The notes beneath the pieces are model-generated. The model saw only the letters and a program-made list of their open reading frames with translations. It had not been told where the DNA came from and made no database searches. Shown here piece by piece: positions 43,957 through 52,568 of a stretch of 64,000 nt of DNA. Within the stretch, counting starts at the first letter, position 1, and each line of letters begins with the position of its first letter. Source of the DNA: Cytobacillus sp. FSL H8-0458 (GTDB lineage Bacteria; Bacillota; Bacilli; Bacillales; Cytobacillaceae); assembly GCF_038002165.1 (NCBI RefSeq), contig NZ_JBBOBR010000001.1:992001-1056000 (forward strand). The letters are read 5' to 3'. The position numbers were made by a program, and so were the translations under genes.

Positions 43957-44790
43957 ATGAAAGAAGTGTTCCTTTTGGATCTAATTACTGGGAAAATCCT
44001 GTTTACTTCCTTATTCATCATTCTTATACATAGTATAGAAACACTGGCCTATGCTGTCCGATTATCGGGTGCCAGGGTTAAGCTGATCGCATCAGGGCTT
44101 TCTTTGTTCAGTACCATTGTCATTGTTTCTCGAATGGCGAACATGGGTCAGCAGCCGCTGCTTGGGAGTATTATTGATACTGCTCCAGAACAAAACTTTC
44201 TCGGTTATGTTGAAAATCAATTCAGGGTGTTAATTGGGGCATCCACAATAGGGACCATCATTGGAATTCTGCTGCTGCCGACATTTATAGCGATTTTCTC
44301 AAGAGCCATTATCCGTCTCGCCGATGCAGAAGGTTCAGTACCTTCGCTGCTAAAGGTCGGGTTTAGCTGGAAATCGGCAAAGAAAGCAATCAAACATTTT
44401 AAGTTTCCGAGAATTTCCTATTTAAATGGACATAAACTCAGTGAAATACCAAAACGGCTATTTCTATTCAATATGTTTGTAACCGCCATCTATACAATTG
44501 GAGTGCTGTCAGCTCTATATGCTTCGCTGCTTACTCACGATAGCTCAAGAACAGCTATTATGGCATCAGGTCTCATAAACGGTGTAGCAACAATCCTTCT
44601 ATCCATTTTTGTCGACCCGAAAATTTCTGTCATGTCAGATAATGTGGTGCATGGAAAAGCCAAATATACGAACTTGAAAGGGATTTCGATTATGATGGTT
44701 ACCTCCAGATTGATCGGCACCGTCCTTGCACAGATCATGTTTATACCCGGAGCCTATTATATTGCCTGGGCTTCAAAGTTTTTTGTATAG
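43957..44790 (+). CDS. amj: Lipid II flippase Amj
   Basis: A 277-residue polytopic membrane protein of the Amj (YdaH) family, the alternative lipid II flippase that can replace MurJ in B. subtilis cell-wall synthesis. Family blocks: IHSIETLAYAVRLSGARVKLIA (opening helix), VSRMANMGQQPLLGSIID, QFRVLIGASTIGTIIGILLLPTF, and the ending LAQIMFIPGAYYIAWASKFF. About six to seven helices. The ribosome site is weak; a TTG a few codons downstream is an alternative start. An ECF-type promoter candidate lies upstream, in line with envelope-stress control. It converges on a DedA gene. Confidence 0.88.
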   Translation: MKEVFLLDLITGKILFTSLFIILIHSIETLAYAVRLSGARVKLIASGLSLFSTIVIVSRMANMGQQPLLGSIIDTAPEQNFLGYVENQFRVLIGASTIGTIIGILLLPTFIAIFSRAIIRLADAEGSVPSLLKVGFSWKSAKKAIKHFKFPRISYLNGHKLSEIPKRLFLFNMFVTAIYTIGVLSALYASLLTHDSSRTAIMASGLINGVATILLSIFVDPKISVMSDNVVHGKAKYTNLKGISIMMVTSRLIGTVLAQIMFIPGAYYIAWASKFFV

Positions 44791-44792
44791 AA

Positions 44793-44822
44793 AAAACGGC
44801 ACTGATCATCCAGTGCCGTTTT
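44793..44822. terminator. Bidirectional terminator between amj and dedA-like gene
   Basis: AAAACGGCACTG pairs perfectly with CAGTGCCGTTTT around ATCATC. A-rich and T-rich flanks suit both directions. Confidence 0.92.
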
Positions 44823-44826
44823 CGAT

Positions 44827-45429
44827 TTAGATACTTTCGCTCTTGCGCTTGCTGATGAATTTGTACGTAAAGAAAATAATGAGTCCCGCAAGGATAATCA
44901 GGACTAGAGGAAGGGCATAACTGTTGAAGATTTCCTCTGCTTCTTTATAATGAGGGCCAAGTTTAAACCCCAGATAAACATAAAATGCGGTAATCGGAAG
45001 CATTGCCAGGAATGTATAGATCGAGAACTTCCACACATTCATTTTGGCCATTCCGCATGGAATCGATATCGCTGTACGGACAACCGGCAAAAAGCGGGCA
45101 AAGAAAGCGACCCCTGAACCGTATTTTTCAAAGAACTTGTCCGACGCATCAATCTGTTTTTGTGAAACTAAGAAGTATTTTCCGTATTTTAAAACCATGG
45201 GACGGCCGCCATATCGGCCCAGCGCATATAATGTCAGCGGCCCGATCGTTCCTCCCACAGTGCCTGCTAATACAACCAGATAATAATTATAGTCACCCTG
45301 GTAGACCCAAAAGCCGGCCAAAGGAAGAACCACTTCTGCGGGGACAAATTCAAAGCAAAGTGCAAGCAATATTCCAAAGTAAGAGAACTGTTTTAAAAAT
45401 TCAATTAAGCTGATAACAATTTCTGACAT
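44827..45429 (-). CDS. DedA-family membrane protein
   Basis: A 200-residue DedA protein. The family includes undecaprenyl-phosphate and phospholipid translocases. Conserved features: the acidic FEFVPAEVVLPLAG re-entrant region (E in the P-E-x-x-x-P/L context), GPLTLYALGRYGGRP (G-x-x-x-G-Y-x-x-G-R), FFARFLPVVRTAISIPCGMAKM (F-x-R-x-x-P-x-x-R-x-x-x-x-x-x-A-G) and late membrane helices with LVLIILAGLIIFFTYKF. Start ATG 45429 is behind AGGATGTG; a GTG at 45435 is possible. Facing amj, it may take part in the same lipid-carrier cycle. Confidence 0.9.
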   Translation of the reverse strand: MSEIVISLIEFLKQFSYFGILLALCFEFVPAEVVLPLAGFWVYQGDYNYYLVVLAGTVGGTIGPLTLYALGRYGGRPMVLKYGKYFLVSQKQIDASDKFFEKYGSGVAFFARFLPVVRTAISIPCGMAKMNVWKFSIYTFLAMLPITAFYVYLGFKLGPHYKEAEEIFNSYALPLVLIILAGLIIFFTYKFISKRKSESI

Positions 45430-45565
45430 AGCCACACATCCTGTTAATTTATAAAAGGTAATTCTTCAAGTACATAAGTCAGTCTAACGGGTAATAAGAA
45501 AACAATCAAGTATTTATATAGACACAAAAAATGGCGGCTGCCGTATTCGGAGCCGCCGTTTTTTC

Positions 45566-46879
45566 TTAGGCTAACTGGGGCTTGCTTTTGAAAACCTCCA
45601 GATAATGAAGCTGGTGTCCATCTTTTTCGTGGACTTTAAAAGTAAATCCATCCGCTTCAATCTCTGTTCCTATCTCTGCTTCCATATGCTGTGTAAGGAA
45701 CCAGCCGCCAATAGTATCTACGTCTTCATGCTCAAAATCCGTGTCAAGCAGATTATTGACATCTTCAATAAGAAGCTTGGAATCAAGGATATAATGGTTA
45801 TCGTTTAGCTTTCGTATCTCAGGAACTTCATCTTCATCAAATTCATCACGGATCTCACCGACTATTTCTTCAAGAATGTCTTCAACGGTCACCAATCCGG
45901 AAGTTCCGCCATATTCATCCATTAAAATGGCAATATGGATGCGTTCTTTTTGCATTTTCACAAGCAGGTCATGAATTGGAATGCTTTCAATGACATGGAT
46001 GACCGGGTTAATAAAGGAGTCAAGATCAAGATTCTCCGGGGTAATCCTATCTGTAAGACTGGCTGTCAGAAATTCTTTTACGTTAATAAACCCGCGGATA
46101 TTGTCCTTATCCCCATCTTCAACAGGGTATCGCGTGTAATTTTCTGTTTGGATGGTTTGCATAATTTCTGCCAGTGTATTATCTGAAGCGATCGTAATCA
46201 TCTCTGTACGCGGCACCATGATTTCTTTTGCAATTCTTTCATCAAATTCAAAGATATTGTTCACGTACTTTAATTCATTCTTATTGATCTCACCGCTCTT
46301 ATAACTTTCGGATAAAAGAATTCGCAGTTCTTCTTCAGAATGGGCCATTTCATGCTCAGAAGCCGGCTTTAAACCAAATAGGCCAACAAGTACCCGGGCT
46401 GATCCATTTAAGAACCAAATGAATGGGAACATCACTCGGTAGAACCAGATAATCGGTGCTGCGAACGCCATTGTAACTGCTTCCGCTTTTTGAATGGCAA
46501 CGGTTTTAGGTGCAAGCTCTCCTACAACGACATGCAGGAAGGTGACTAAAGCAAAGGCAATACCAAATGATAAAATATGGGTAAGGGACTCTGCTATTTC
46601 AAACCTCTCAAATAACGGATGCAGTAACTTTTCAACCGTTGGCTCACCAAGCCAACCGAGACCTAATGCGGTGATAGTAATCCCTAATTGGCAGGCCGAT
46701 AAATATTCATCCAGGTGAGTGACGACTCTCTTTGCCGCTATAGCCCTTTTATTCCCTTCAGCAATCAGCTGATCAATTCGGGAAACACGCACCTTTACTA
46801 TCGCAAACTCAGTTGCTACGAAGAATGCGGTTAATGCTATTAATAATGCAATCAGTAATAAATTTATGGTTGTCAACAA
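45566..46879 (-). CDS. CNNM/CorC-type transporter (hemolysin-family, DUF21-CBS-CorC)
   Basis: A 437-residue protein. An N-terminal DUF21 (CNNM) membrane domain (about 1-190, [37 protein letters not shown]) is followed by a tandem CBS pair (about 205-340, [17 protein letters not shown] and [20 protein letters not shown]) and a C-terminal CorC/HlyC domain (350-430). Relatives such as YhdP/MpfA export Mg2+. The only in-frame start matching relatives is TTG 46879 or 46876, yet the ribosome site AGGAGGTG lies about 28 bases upstream with a perfect hairpin in between. A MerR gene lies upstream on the same strand. Confidence 0.88.
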   Translation of the reverse strand: MLTTINLLLIALLIALTAFFVATEFAIVKVRVSRIDQLIAEGNKRAIAAKRVVTHLDEYLSACQLGITITALGLGWLGEPTVEKLLHPLFERFEIAESLTHILSFGIAFALVTFLHVVVGELAPKTVAIQKAEAVTMAFAAPIIWFYRVMFPFIWFLNGSARVLVGLFGLKPASEHEMAHSEEELRILLSESYKSGEINKNELKYVNNIFEFDERIAKEIMVPRTEMITIASDNTLAEIMQTIQTENYTRYPVEDGDKDNIRGFINVKEFLTASLTDRITPENLDLDSFINPVIHVIESIPIHDLLVKMQKERIHIAILMDEYGGTSGLVTVEDILEEIVGEIRDEFDEDEVPEIRKLNDNHYILDSKLLIEDVNNLLDTDFEHEDVDTIGGWFLTQHMEAEIGTEIEADGFTFKVHEKDGHQLHYLEVFKSKPQLA

Positions 46880-46882
46880 GCA

Positions 46883-46913
46883 GTCTTACTAAAAAGTAAG
46901 ACATACACCTCCT
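46883..46913 (-). promoter_or_regulatory. Ribosome site separated from a TTG start by a perfect hairpin
   Basis: On the minus strand: AGGAGGTG (46913-46906), TAT, then the hairpin GTCTTACT-TTTT-AGTAAGAC (46902-46883), TGC, and TTG. Folding the 20-base hairpin leaves an effective spacing of about 8 bases between GGAGG and TTG. A competing ATG 46904 just after the ribosome site opens a 31-codon frame overlapping the gene out of frame. Confidence 0.5.
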
Positions 46914-47001
46914 AAAAATGGTAATGATACTTAATAAGTTCACTACTTAAATTGTGCCCAAACAGATATCCATAATGCTCCAAAATTCAAAAAAAACGAT
47001 A

Positions 47002-47373
47002 TCAGTTCAGCAATAAAAGCAGTGACTGAATTAATGATAAGCTTTCATGTGAAATATTCTTTTTGACGTATTCATATTTTTCGGGATCCGATTTTTTTAG
47101 CTGAGAAAGCGCCTTTGTCACATCCTCCTCGAGATCCTGAATTTTTAGCCTTAGCTCTAGAACATCAACCTCTTCAGAAAATTGACTGATGACTTTTTTC
47201 TTGATTTCCTCCAGTGACAAACCATCCGCTTTACATTTCTCGATAAAAGCAATACGTTCGATGGAGGAATAGTCATAATAGCGATAATTTGAAGGTGAAC
47301 GTTCTGCTTCTAAAAGACCAAGGGAAGTATAGTAATCAATCGTTCTCTTCGTAACCTTTGCTTTTTCAGCCAA
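47002..47373 (-). CDS. MerR-family transcriptional regulator (5' end uncertain)
   Basis: A MerR-type regulator: helix-turn-helix KAKVTKRTIDYYTSLGLLEA, wing SNYRYYDYSS, then a dimerisation helix with DLEEDVTKALSQLKK. Read from TTG 47373 it gives 123 residues but lacks the usual K-L-R-I-G-E-L start, which is present in frame just upstream without a start codon. A perfect GGAGGG-N6-ATG (ATG 47402) is one base out of frame and stops after five codons, so a one-base deletion may have broken the gene. The effector is not evident. It sits next to the CorC-type gene, an arrangement reminiscent of B. subtilis yhdP-yhdQ. Confidence 0.7.
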   Translation of the reverse strand: MAEKAKVTKRTIDYYTSLGLLEAERSPSNYRYYDYSSIERIAFIEKCKADGLSLEEIKKKVISQFSEEVDVLELRLKIQDLEEDVTKALSQLKKSDPEKYEYVKKNISHESLSLIQSLLLLLN

Positions 47374-47510
47374 TTCTCCAATTCTTAACTTCTCAGCCCC
47401 ATGAGGTTCCCTCCAAACTGTTACGTGATGGTTATGAATCTAATTATACTAAACTATCATAGAAAAGCAATGAAATTGAATGAAGGAGGGGAGGAAGAGC
47501 TCCAAAAAAA

Positions 47511-47534
47511 ATAACACCGGATAACCGGTGTTAT
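47511..47534. terminator. Terminator of the symporter gene
   Basis: ATAACACCGG pairs perfectly with CCGGTGTTAT around ATAA. On the minus strand a run of T residues follows. Confidence 0.9.
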
Positions 47535-47541
47535 TTTGTGA

Positions 47542-48765
47542 TCAGGCTTTAACAGCCTCTTTTTTTGCTTCTGTTTCCGCGACAATAACTGCACAAGCAG
47601 CATCGCCTGTAATATTGACAGCTGTTCTCGTCATATCAAGCAGACGGTCAATACCAATGATTAATGCAATACCTTCAACCGGCAGGTTAACTGAGTTAAG
47701 AACCATCGCCAGCATGATTAGGCCGACACCCGGAACTCCTGCTGTACCAACGCTGGCAAGAACCGCGGTAAGAACAACCGTGATAAGCTGGGTAAGTGAT
47801 AAGTCCACATTGAATACCTGTGCGATAAATATAGTGGCAACACCCTGCATGATGGCTGTTCCATCCATGTTGATCGTTGCACCCAGCGGCTGAACAAAGC
47901 TGCTGATTGATTCAGGAACTTTCAGATTCTTTTGGGCAGTACTCATGGAAATCGGCAATGTTGCATTACTGCTTGATGTACTGAACGCAACACCCATTGC
48001 TGGGGCAAATCCCTTAAAGAAGGATAATGGATTTCTTTTTGCAATGAGTGCGATTGAACCGCCATAGGTAATAACGGCATGGACAAGAAGGGCAAGAACC
48101 ACCACAATCATATATAGTCCCATTGCCTTAATGGCATCAAGCCCCTGGCTTCCAACAGCAGAAACAATAAGTCCGAACGTTCCATAAGGTGCAAATTTCA
48201 TAACCAGATTAACAAGATACATCATTATGTCATTGCCCTGTTCAATCAGGTTTAAAATTCCTTTTGTTTTATTTCCAAGCATCGTTAAGGCAAATCCAAC
48301 AAAAATGGAAAAAGTAATAATCTGAAGCATGTTTCCTTCCGTAAAGGCTTTTACCGGATTGGTCGGAATAATATTTAACAGGGTGTCTGAGACAGGCGGA
48401 GCTTCTTCTGATTCATACTCCACGTTTGTTACGTCAAATTCCCCAACATTTCCTGGCTGGAAGACATATGCCAAAGCTAGTCCGATAATAATCGCTATAC
48501 TTGTAGTAACTAAAAAGTAGGATATCGTTTTTACGCCGATTCTTCCTAATTTCTTTGGATCACCAAGCCCGGCTGTACCAAGAGTGATGGAAAAGAATAC
48601 GATCGGGACAACCAGCATGTTAATCAGGTTTAAAAAGATTTTTCCAAGCGGTGTAAACACCAACTTGTCAAGCTCAGGGAATATCCCAGGAGCAAATAAA
48701 TTAATCAGAAGACCTGTTATTCCCCCTGCTATCAGGGCAATAATAATTTTAGTAGATAATTTCAT
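47542..48765 (-). CDS. Na+(H+)/glutamate-aspartate or dicarboxylate symporter (DAACS family)
   Basis: A 407-residue member of the dicarboxylate/amino acid:cation symporter family (GltP/GltT/DctA). Features: NMLVVPIVFFSITLG (helix 2), the serine-rich hairpin AFSTSSSNATLP, the NMDGTA motif in helix 7, and helix 8 with DRLLDMTRTAVNITGDA. The Asp and Arg there bind the substrate amino and carboxyl groups, which favours acidic amino acids. ATG 48765 is chosen for GGAGGAA at 6 bases; the frame extends 29 codons further without a site. The leader carries a c-di-AMP riboswitch with a terminator. Confidence 0.9.
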   Translation of the reverse strand: MKLSTKIIIALIAGGITGLLINLFAPGIFPELDKLVFTPLGKIFLNLINMLVVPIVFFSITLGTAGLGDPKKLGRIGVKTISYFLVTTSIAIIIGLALAYVFQPGNVGEFDVTNVEYESEEAPPVSDTLLNIIPTNPVKAFTEGNMLQIITFSIFVGFALTMLGNKTKGILNLIEQGNDIMMYLVNLVMKFAPYGTFGLIVSAVGSQGLDAIKAMGLYMIVVVLALLVHAVITYGGSIALIAKRNPLSFFKGFAPAMGVAFSTSSSNATLPISMSTAQKNLKVPESISSFVQPLGATINMDGTAIMQGVATIFIAQVFNVDLSLTQLITVVLTAVLASVGTAGVPGVGLIMLAMVLNSVNLPVEGIALIIGIDRLLDMTRTAVNITGDAACAVIVAETEAKKEAVKA

Positions 48766-48882
48766 ACGCGTTCCTCCAATGAATAAAGTAAAAAAATGTA
48801 AAATATAGACACAAAAAATAATATCCTTCCCTATATTACCCCCAAAAAACATAAACCTAACTTAAAAAAGGCAACAAAAAAA

Positions 48883-49052
48883 CACAGAGGTAAAAACCAC
48901 TGTGCATATATGCAGTGTTTCCCTCTCAACACGCTTACGAGGTTAGCTGTCGGGTTCGGGTCTTGAGAGTACCCTACCTGTAAAAGGATTCACCCCAGGT
49001 ACTTTTTTAGAAAAAGTACAATTGGTTCCCCCGCTCAATTAAGATTAAGCGA
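48883..49052 (-). promoter_or_regulatory. Cyclic di-AMP riboswitch (ydaO/yuaA type) with terminator, upstream of symporter
   Basis: On the minus strand the ydaO-class conserved blocks appear in order: GAGCGGGGGAACCA (about 49038), CTGGGGTGAATCC, GTAGGGTACTCTC, ACCCGAACCCGACAGCTAAC and CTCGTAAGCG. A terminator hairpin follows at 48904-48883 (CACAG-T-GG / CC-T-CTGTG) and seven T residues, with an overlapping alternative pairing (CACTGC...GCACAGTG) as antiterminator. c-di-AMP binding should stop transcription of the symporter 118 bases downstream. The class is established; its linkage to this gene is read from the sequence. Confidence 0.9.
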
Positions 49053-49164
49053 AAATTATTTATGTTTTTTTAATATAATAACAAAATAGTATGAAATTTG
49101 TAAACATCCTTTTAATTATCTGTTATTTTCAATAATATATTATTCTCTTAATAATATTAGGGTA

Positions 49165-49350
49165 TTAGAAATTAAGCCAGTTGAAAATAGGATGTCTATT
49201 TTTGTCCTTGACTTTCAGTTCCTTCTTATTCAGCTTGTTTTCATGTTCGGCCAGCCACTTTTTTAACTCTTCTTTATCCTTGCATTGCGTATAATAAGTC
49301 TCCCCATTTTTCCCAGTGGCACTCACAACATATCTGCATGTACTTCCCAT
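49165..49350 (-). CDS. Small conserved-looking protein (61 aa)
   Basis: Minus-strand ATG 49350 has an AAAGGGTG site at 6 bases. The 61-residue product starts MGSTCRYVVSATGKNGETYY with a beta-hairpin-like N-terminus, followed by a charged helix (KDKEELKKWLAEHENKLNKK) and a NRHPIFNWLNF tail. Two cysteines (C5, C23). The family is not recognised. It ends about 110 bases before the c-di-AMP aptamer of the next gene, so it is not part of that transcript's coding region. Confidence 0.55.
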   Translation of the reverse strand: MGSTCRYVVSATGKNGETYYTQCKDKEELKKWLAEHENKLNKKELKVKDKNRHPIFNWLNF

Positions 49351-49456
49351 AATGCACCCTTTTCAAAGTAATTTCTTTTTGAATTATAACAAGATTTATA
49401 GCAATGTCCACTATATTTTAAAAGAAAATAGATATAAGCATTATGGGAAAACAATC

Positions 49457-49981
49457 CTATTTTCGCAAAACTGTAATAAAACCGTCCAGAATTTCGTGAC
49501 TCTCAGTAAATCCTTTACCTGCATAAAATTCAAGGGCCTCTGTATTCCCATTTGACACATAAATAAAATAATCTTCTACATCTTTAAATTGACTTAACCA
49601 CTCCATCGACATGTTAAAAAGCACTGACCCAATTCCGTATTGCCGGTAGCCATCTTTAATAAAAAATTGTGATAAGCAGCCAACATTGTCTTTCTCCACT
49701 GAGGATAAATCAAAAAAAGTGGCGAAATCATTGGAGTAGGCTTCCTTAGGAGAAACATTGGAATAGACATAGCCCACGACTTCTTTATCGTCCTTAACAA
49801 TTACAATATAATTATGTATAGCAGATTTTACGGATGGAACCATTCTTGTTTCAAAATTCATGCTGTCAAAACGCTCAGGTGTTATATGTGACTTTGATTT
49901 CTGAAAAGCCATCAGCTCATTGCATAAATTCCGGCATAGGCTGATTTCGTCTTCTGTTATCACTTCATAGTTTAGATTCAT
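49457..49981 (-). CDS. GNAT family N-acetyltransferase
   Basis: A 174-residue GNAT: HNYIVIVKDDKEVVGYVYSN is the central strand pair, FFIKDGYRQYGIGSVLFNM holds the acetyl-CoA loop (R-Q-Y-G-I-G), and NGNTEALEFYAGKGF is the closing block. The N-terminal LCRNLCNELMAFQKSKSH segment is shared by a small GNAT subgroup in bacilli. The ATG is preceded by AAAGGGGTG. Single gene. Substrate unknown. Confidence 0.83.
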   Translation of the reverse strand: MNLNYEVITEDEISLCRNLCNELMAFQKSKSHITPERFDSMNFETRMVPSVKSAIHNYIVIVKDDKEVVGYVYSNVSPKEAYSNDFATFFDLSSVEKDNVGCLSQFFIKDGYRQYGIGSVLFNMSMEWLSQFKDVEDYFIYVSNGNTEALEFYAGKGFTESHEILDGFITVLRK

Positions 49982-50100
49982 ACCAATTCACCCCTTTAGC
50001 TAACATTTTATATTGGAATGCCTATATTCGTCTAAAAAAAGAGGGAATATATTTTTGATAGAGAAATATTTTTTAAACTAATATAAAAAGAGGGACGATC

Positions 50101-51105
50101 ATGATTAAGGAAATCAATATTAAAGACCGAAAAGCGGCAAAGCAGGTTTTAAGCGTACAGCTTCCTGCGTATAAAATTGAGGCTGAAATCATTGGTTATC
50201 CTGATTTACCTCCTTTGAAGGATTCTGCAGACGCTTTGCGAATAACCGGAGAGACCTTCTTTGGGTACTTTATTGGTGAAAAATTATGCGGTGTGATTTC
50301 CTTTAAAGAGAAGAATGATGTTTTAGATATTCATAGACTGATTGTGCATCCTGAACATTTCAGGAAGGGAATTGCACAAAAGCTGCTGAACTTCATTGAA
50401 CTGAGACCGATGATTGAAAAGATGGTTGTCACAACCGGCTCCAAGAATACTCCAGCTGTCGCATTTTATGTGAAAAATGGATTCAAAGAGGTTGAAAAAA
50501 TCAAAATAAACGATTCACTGACAATTACTGCTTTTGAGAAATTATTATGGAAAGCCGTGAAGGTGGAAAGGAACGGCAATAGGAATTTTAAATTAAGAGA
50601 AGCTATTGAGATTCTTGAACGTACACCTGATACGCTGGATGCATTACTAAGAGGTTTATCTTCAGAATGGCTGAATGGCAATGAAGGTGAAGGGACGTGG
50701 AATGCAGCCGAAGTGGTTGATCATTTGATTGATGGCGAAGAGAAAAATTGGATTCCGCGACTGACCTTTATTTTGCAGAAAGGGGAAAGCAAGCCATTTC
50801 CTCCAATTGACCGTTTTGCTCATTTAAGTTTGTCAGGGGATCTGCCTTTTGAAAAAAAGCTTGAAATCTTTAAGACCCTTAGAATGAAAAATTTGGCCAC
50901 ACTGAGGAGTATGCCTGACCTGGAAAATCATTTCGAAAAGAAAGGCCTTCATCCGGCATTTGGTCCAATAAGAGTCAGGGAATTGATTTCCACTTGGACA
51001 GTGCATGATCTTACGCATATTTCACAGATTTCAAGAGTATTGGCGAATAGGTACAAGACAGATGTTGGTCCCTGGATTGAGTATTTGAGCATATTAAAAA
51101 AGTAA
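50101..51105 (+). CDS. GNAT acetyltransferase fused to a DinB-like domain
   Basis: A 334-residue fusion. Residues 1-150 are a GNAT: LDIHRLIVHPEHFRKGIAQK with the R-K-G-I-A loop, and NTPAVAFYVKNGFKEVEK at its end. Residues 165-330 are a DinB domain: WNAAEVVDHLIDGEEKNWIP (first histidine), a middle stretch GESKPFPPIDRFAH, and the C-terminal VHDLTHISQISRVLANRY (H-x3-H). The domain join is continuous, with no stop, ribosome site or alternative start at the junction, so it is a true fusion. AGAGGGACG precedes the ATG. It could link acetylation with a thiol- or metal-dependent step on the same substrate. Confidence 0.85.
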   Translation: MIKEINIKDRKAAKQVLSVQLPAYKIEAEIIGYPDLPPLKDSADALRITGETFFGYFIGEKLCGVISFKEKNDVLDIHRLIVHPEHFRKGIAQKLLNFIELRPMIEKMVVTTGSKNTPAVAFYVKNGFKEVEKIKINDSLTITAFEKLLWKAVKVERNGNRNFKLREAIEILERTPDTLDALLRGLSSEWLNGNEGEGTWNAAEVVDHLIDGEEKNWIPRLTFILQKGESKPFPPIDRFAHLSLSGDLPFEKKLEIFKTLRMKNLATLRSMPDLENHFEKKGLHPAFGPIRVRELISTWTVHDLTHISQISRVLANRYKTDVGPWIEYLSILKK

Positions 51106-51255
51106 GCACTTTAAAAAATTGTTAAGTATTGTAAAACAGCAGAGTTTTGGGACCAATACCTCATGCTATGGTCAAAGGTGTTCATTTATACTGAGAGTTG
51201 ATTGTGACTTTTCTGATTATTCGAAGTCCTTTCAAAACATTATGGAGGCGAATGA

Positions 51256-52419
51256 ATGCTGAATCGTAAGAGAAAAAGTCTGCTGTTATCGCTGATTCTA
51301 TTTGCTGCCATTCTCATTGTAATGCAGCCCATCCAAGATTCAATAACAAAGGCAGCTGCTGGAGATGGGTCCTGGTCATCACCTTATTCGGTTTCTCAGG
51401 GAATCAATGCTCAAAATAACGCATCCAAAACTGTTCAAGGCTATGTGGTTGGACAGCCGACTGCAACCAATACGGTTATCACCAGCAGGTTTCCAAATGA
51501 TTATGCTTTGGCACTGGCGGATAGTCCAACAGAGACCAGCTTGGCTAAGATGATTTATGTTCAAATCCCATCCTCCTTTCGCTCAGCTTTTGGTTTGAAA
51601 TCGAATCCATCTCTGATGGGAAAGAAAATGAAAGTAACGGGAACGCTGACTGCCTATTTTTCTCATCCGGGGCTTAAGGACGGTACTGCTTTTGAGCAGG
51701 ATGGCGGCGGAGCAACTGACCCGGAACCCGGACCTGACGGGTATTATGATGCTGCAAATGGTAAAACAGGTGAGGCTTTAAAATCAGCTCTTCATAACAT
51801 CATCGATGACCACACTGGAGTTTCCTACTCCAATGTATGGGAAGCGCTTCGTGAAACTGACGAAGACCCGGCTAATCCCAATAACGTGATTCTCTTATAT
51901 ACCGGCCGTTCTCAGGGCAAATTCACCAATGGATCCGGGGTCAATGATTGGAATAGGGAGCATGTGTGGGCTAAATCGCACGGAGACTTTGGCACAGCGA
52001 TGGGTGCGGGAACTGACCTGCATCATTTGCGGCCAACAGATGCTTCTGTAAATAGTTCACGAGGAAACCTCGACTTTGATAATGGGGGATCCCAGCATTC
52101 TGAAGCACTTGGAAATTACTATGACTCAGATTCCTGGGAACCAAGGGATGCTGTAAAAGGTGATGTAGCCCGTATGCTGTTTTATATGGCTGTCCGCTAT
52201 GAAGGAGACAGCGGAGAAGTGGATCTGGAGCTAAACAATGCAGTCAATAACGGTTCTGCTCCTTATCATGGCAGAATGTCTATCCTGCTCGAATGGCATA
52301 AGGAAGATCCGGTCGATGATAAAGAACGGAGAAGAAACGAAATCATCTACACTGATTACCAGCATAACCGCAATCCATTTATAGATCATCCTGAGTGGGC
52401 ATCTGCGATTTGGGAATAA
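51256..52419 (+). CDS. Secreted endonuclease I-family nuclease (BsnA/YhcR-like)
   Basis: A 387-residue secreted nuclease. Signal peptide MLNRKRKSLLLSLILFAAIL with cleavage likely after TKAAA (about residue 36). Then an OB-like DUF6359 domain (about 38-150, WSSPYSVSQGINAQNN, VQGYVVGQPT). After a Pro/Gly linker comes the endonuclease I domain (about 165-385) with DWNREHVWAKSHG and DLHHLRPTDASVNSSRGNLD, the His/Asn/Asp metal site of the beta-beta-alpha fold. It degrades extracellular RNA or DNA, probably for nutrient scavenging. GGAGGCG precedes the ATG. Single gene with its own terminator. Confidence 0.9.
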   Translation: MLNRKRKSLLLSLILFAAILIVMQPIQDSITKAAAGDGSWSSPYSVSQGINAQNNASKTVQGYVVGQPTATNTVITSRFPNDYALALADSPTETSLAKMIYVQIPSSFRSAFGLKSNPSLMGKKMKVTGTLTAYFSHPGLKDGTAFEQDGGGATDPEPGPDGYYDAANGKTGEALKSALHNIIDDHTGVSYSNVWEALRETDEDPANPNNVILLYTGRSQGKFTNGSGVNDWNREHVWAKSHGDFGTAMGAGTDLHHLRPTDASVNSSRGNLDFDNGGSQHSEALGNYYDSDSWEPRDAVKGDVARMLFYMAVRYEGDSGEVDLELNNAVNNGSAPYHGRMSILLEWHKEDPVDDKERRRNEIIYTDYQHNRNPFIDHPEWASAIWE

Positions 52420-52489
52420 GGTACTATCCGTTTTAGCAAACAATTCAGTTAAAATAACATTTTTTATTCACAGATAAATTACACACAAA

Positions 52490-52516
52490 AAGCTCAGAGC
52501 ATATGACTCTGAGCTT
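52490..52516. terminator. Bidirectional terminator between nuclease and kinase-like genes
   Basis: AAGCTCAGAG pairs perfectly with CTCTGAGCTT over a 7-base loop, with A- and T-rich flanks. Confidence 0.9.
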
Positions 52517-52568
52517 TATTTTTTGTATGTGACCTATTCCGATAAAGTACCCAATTAATGCATAATAA

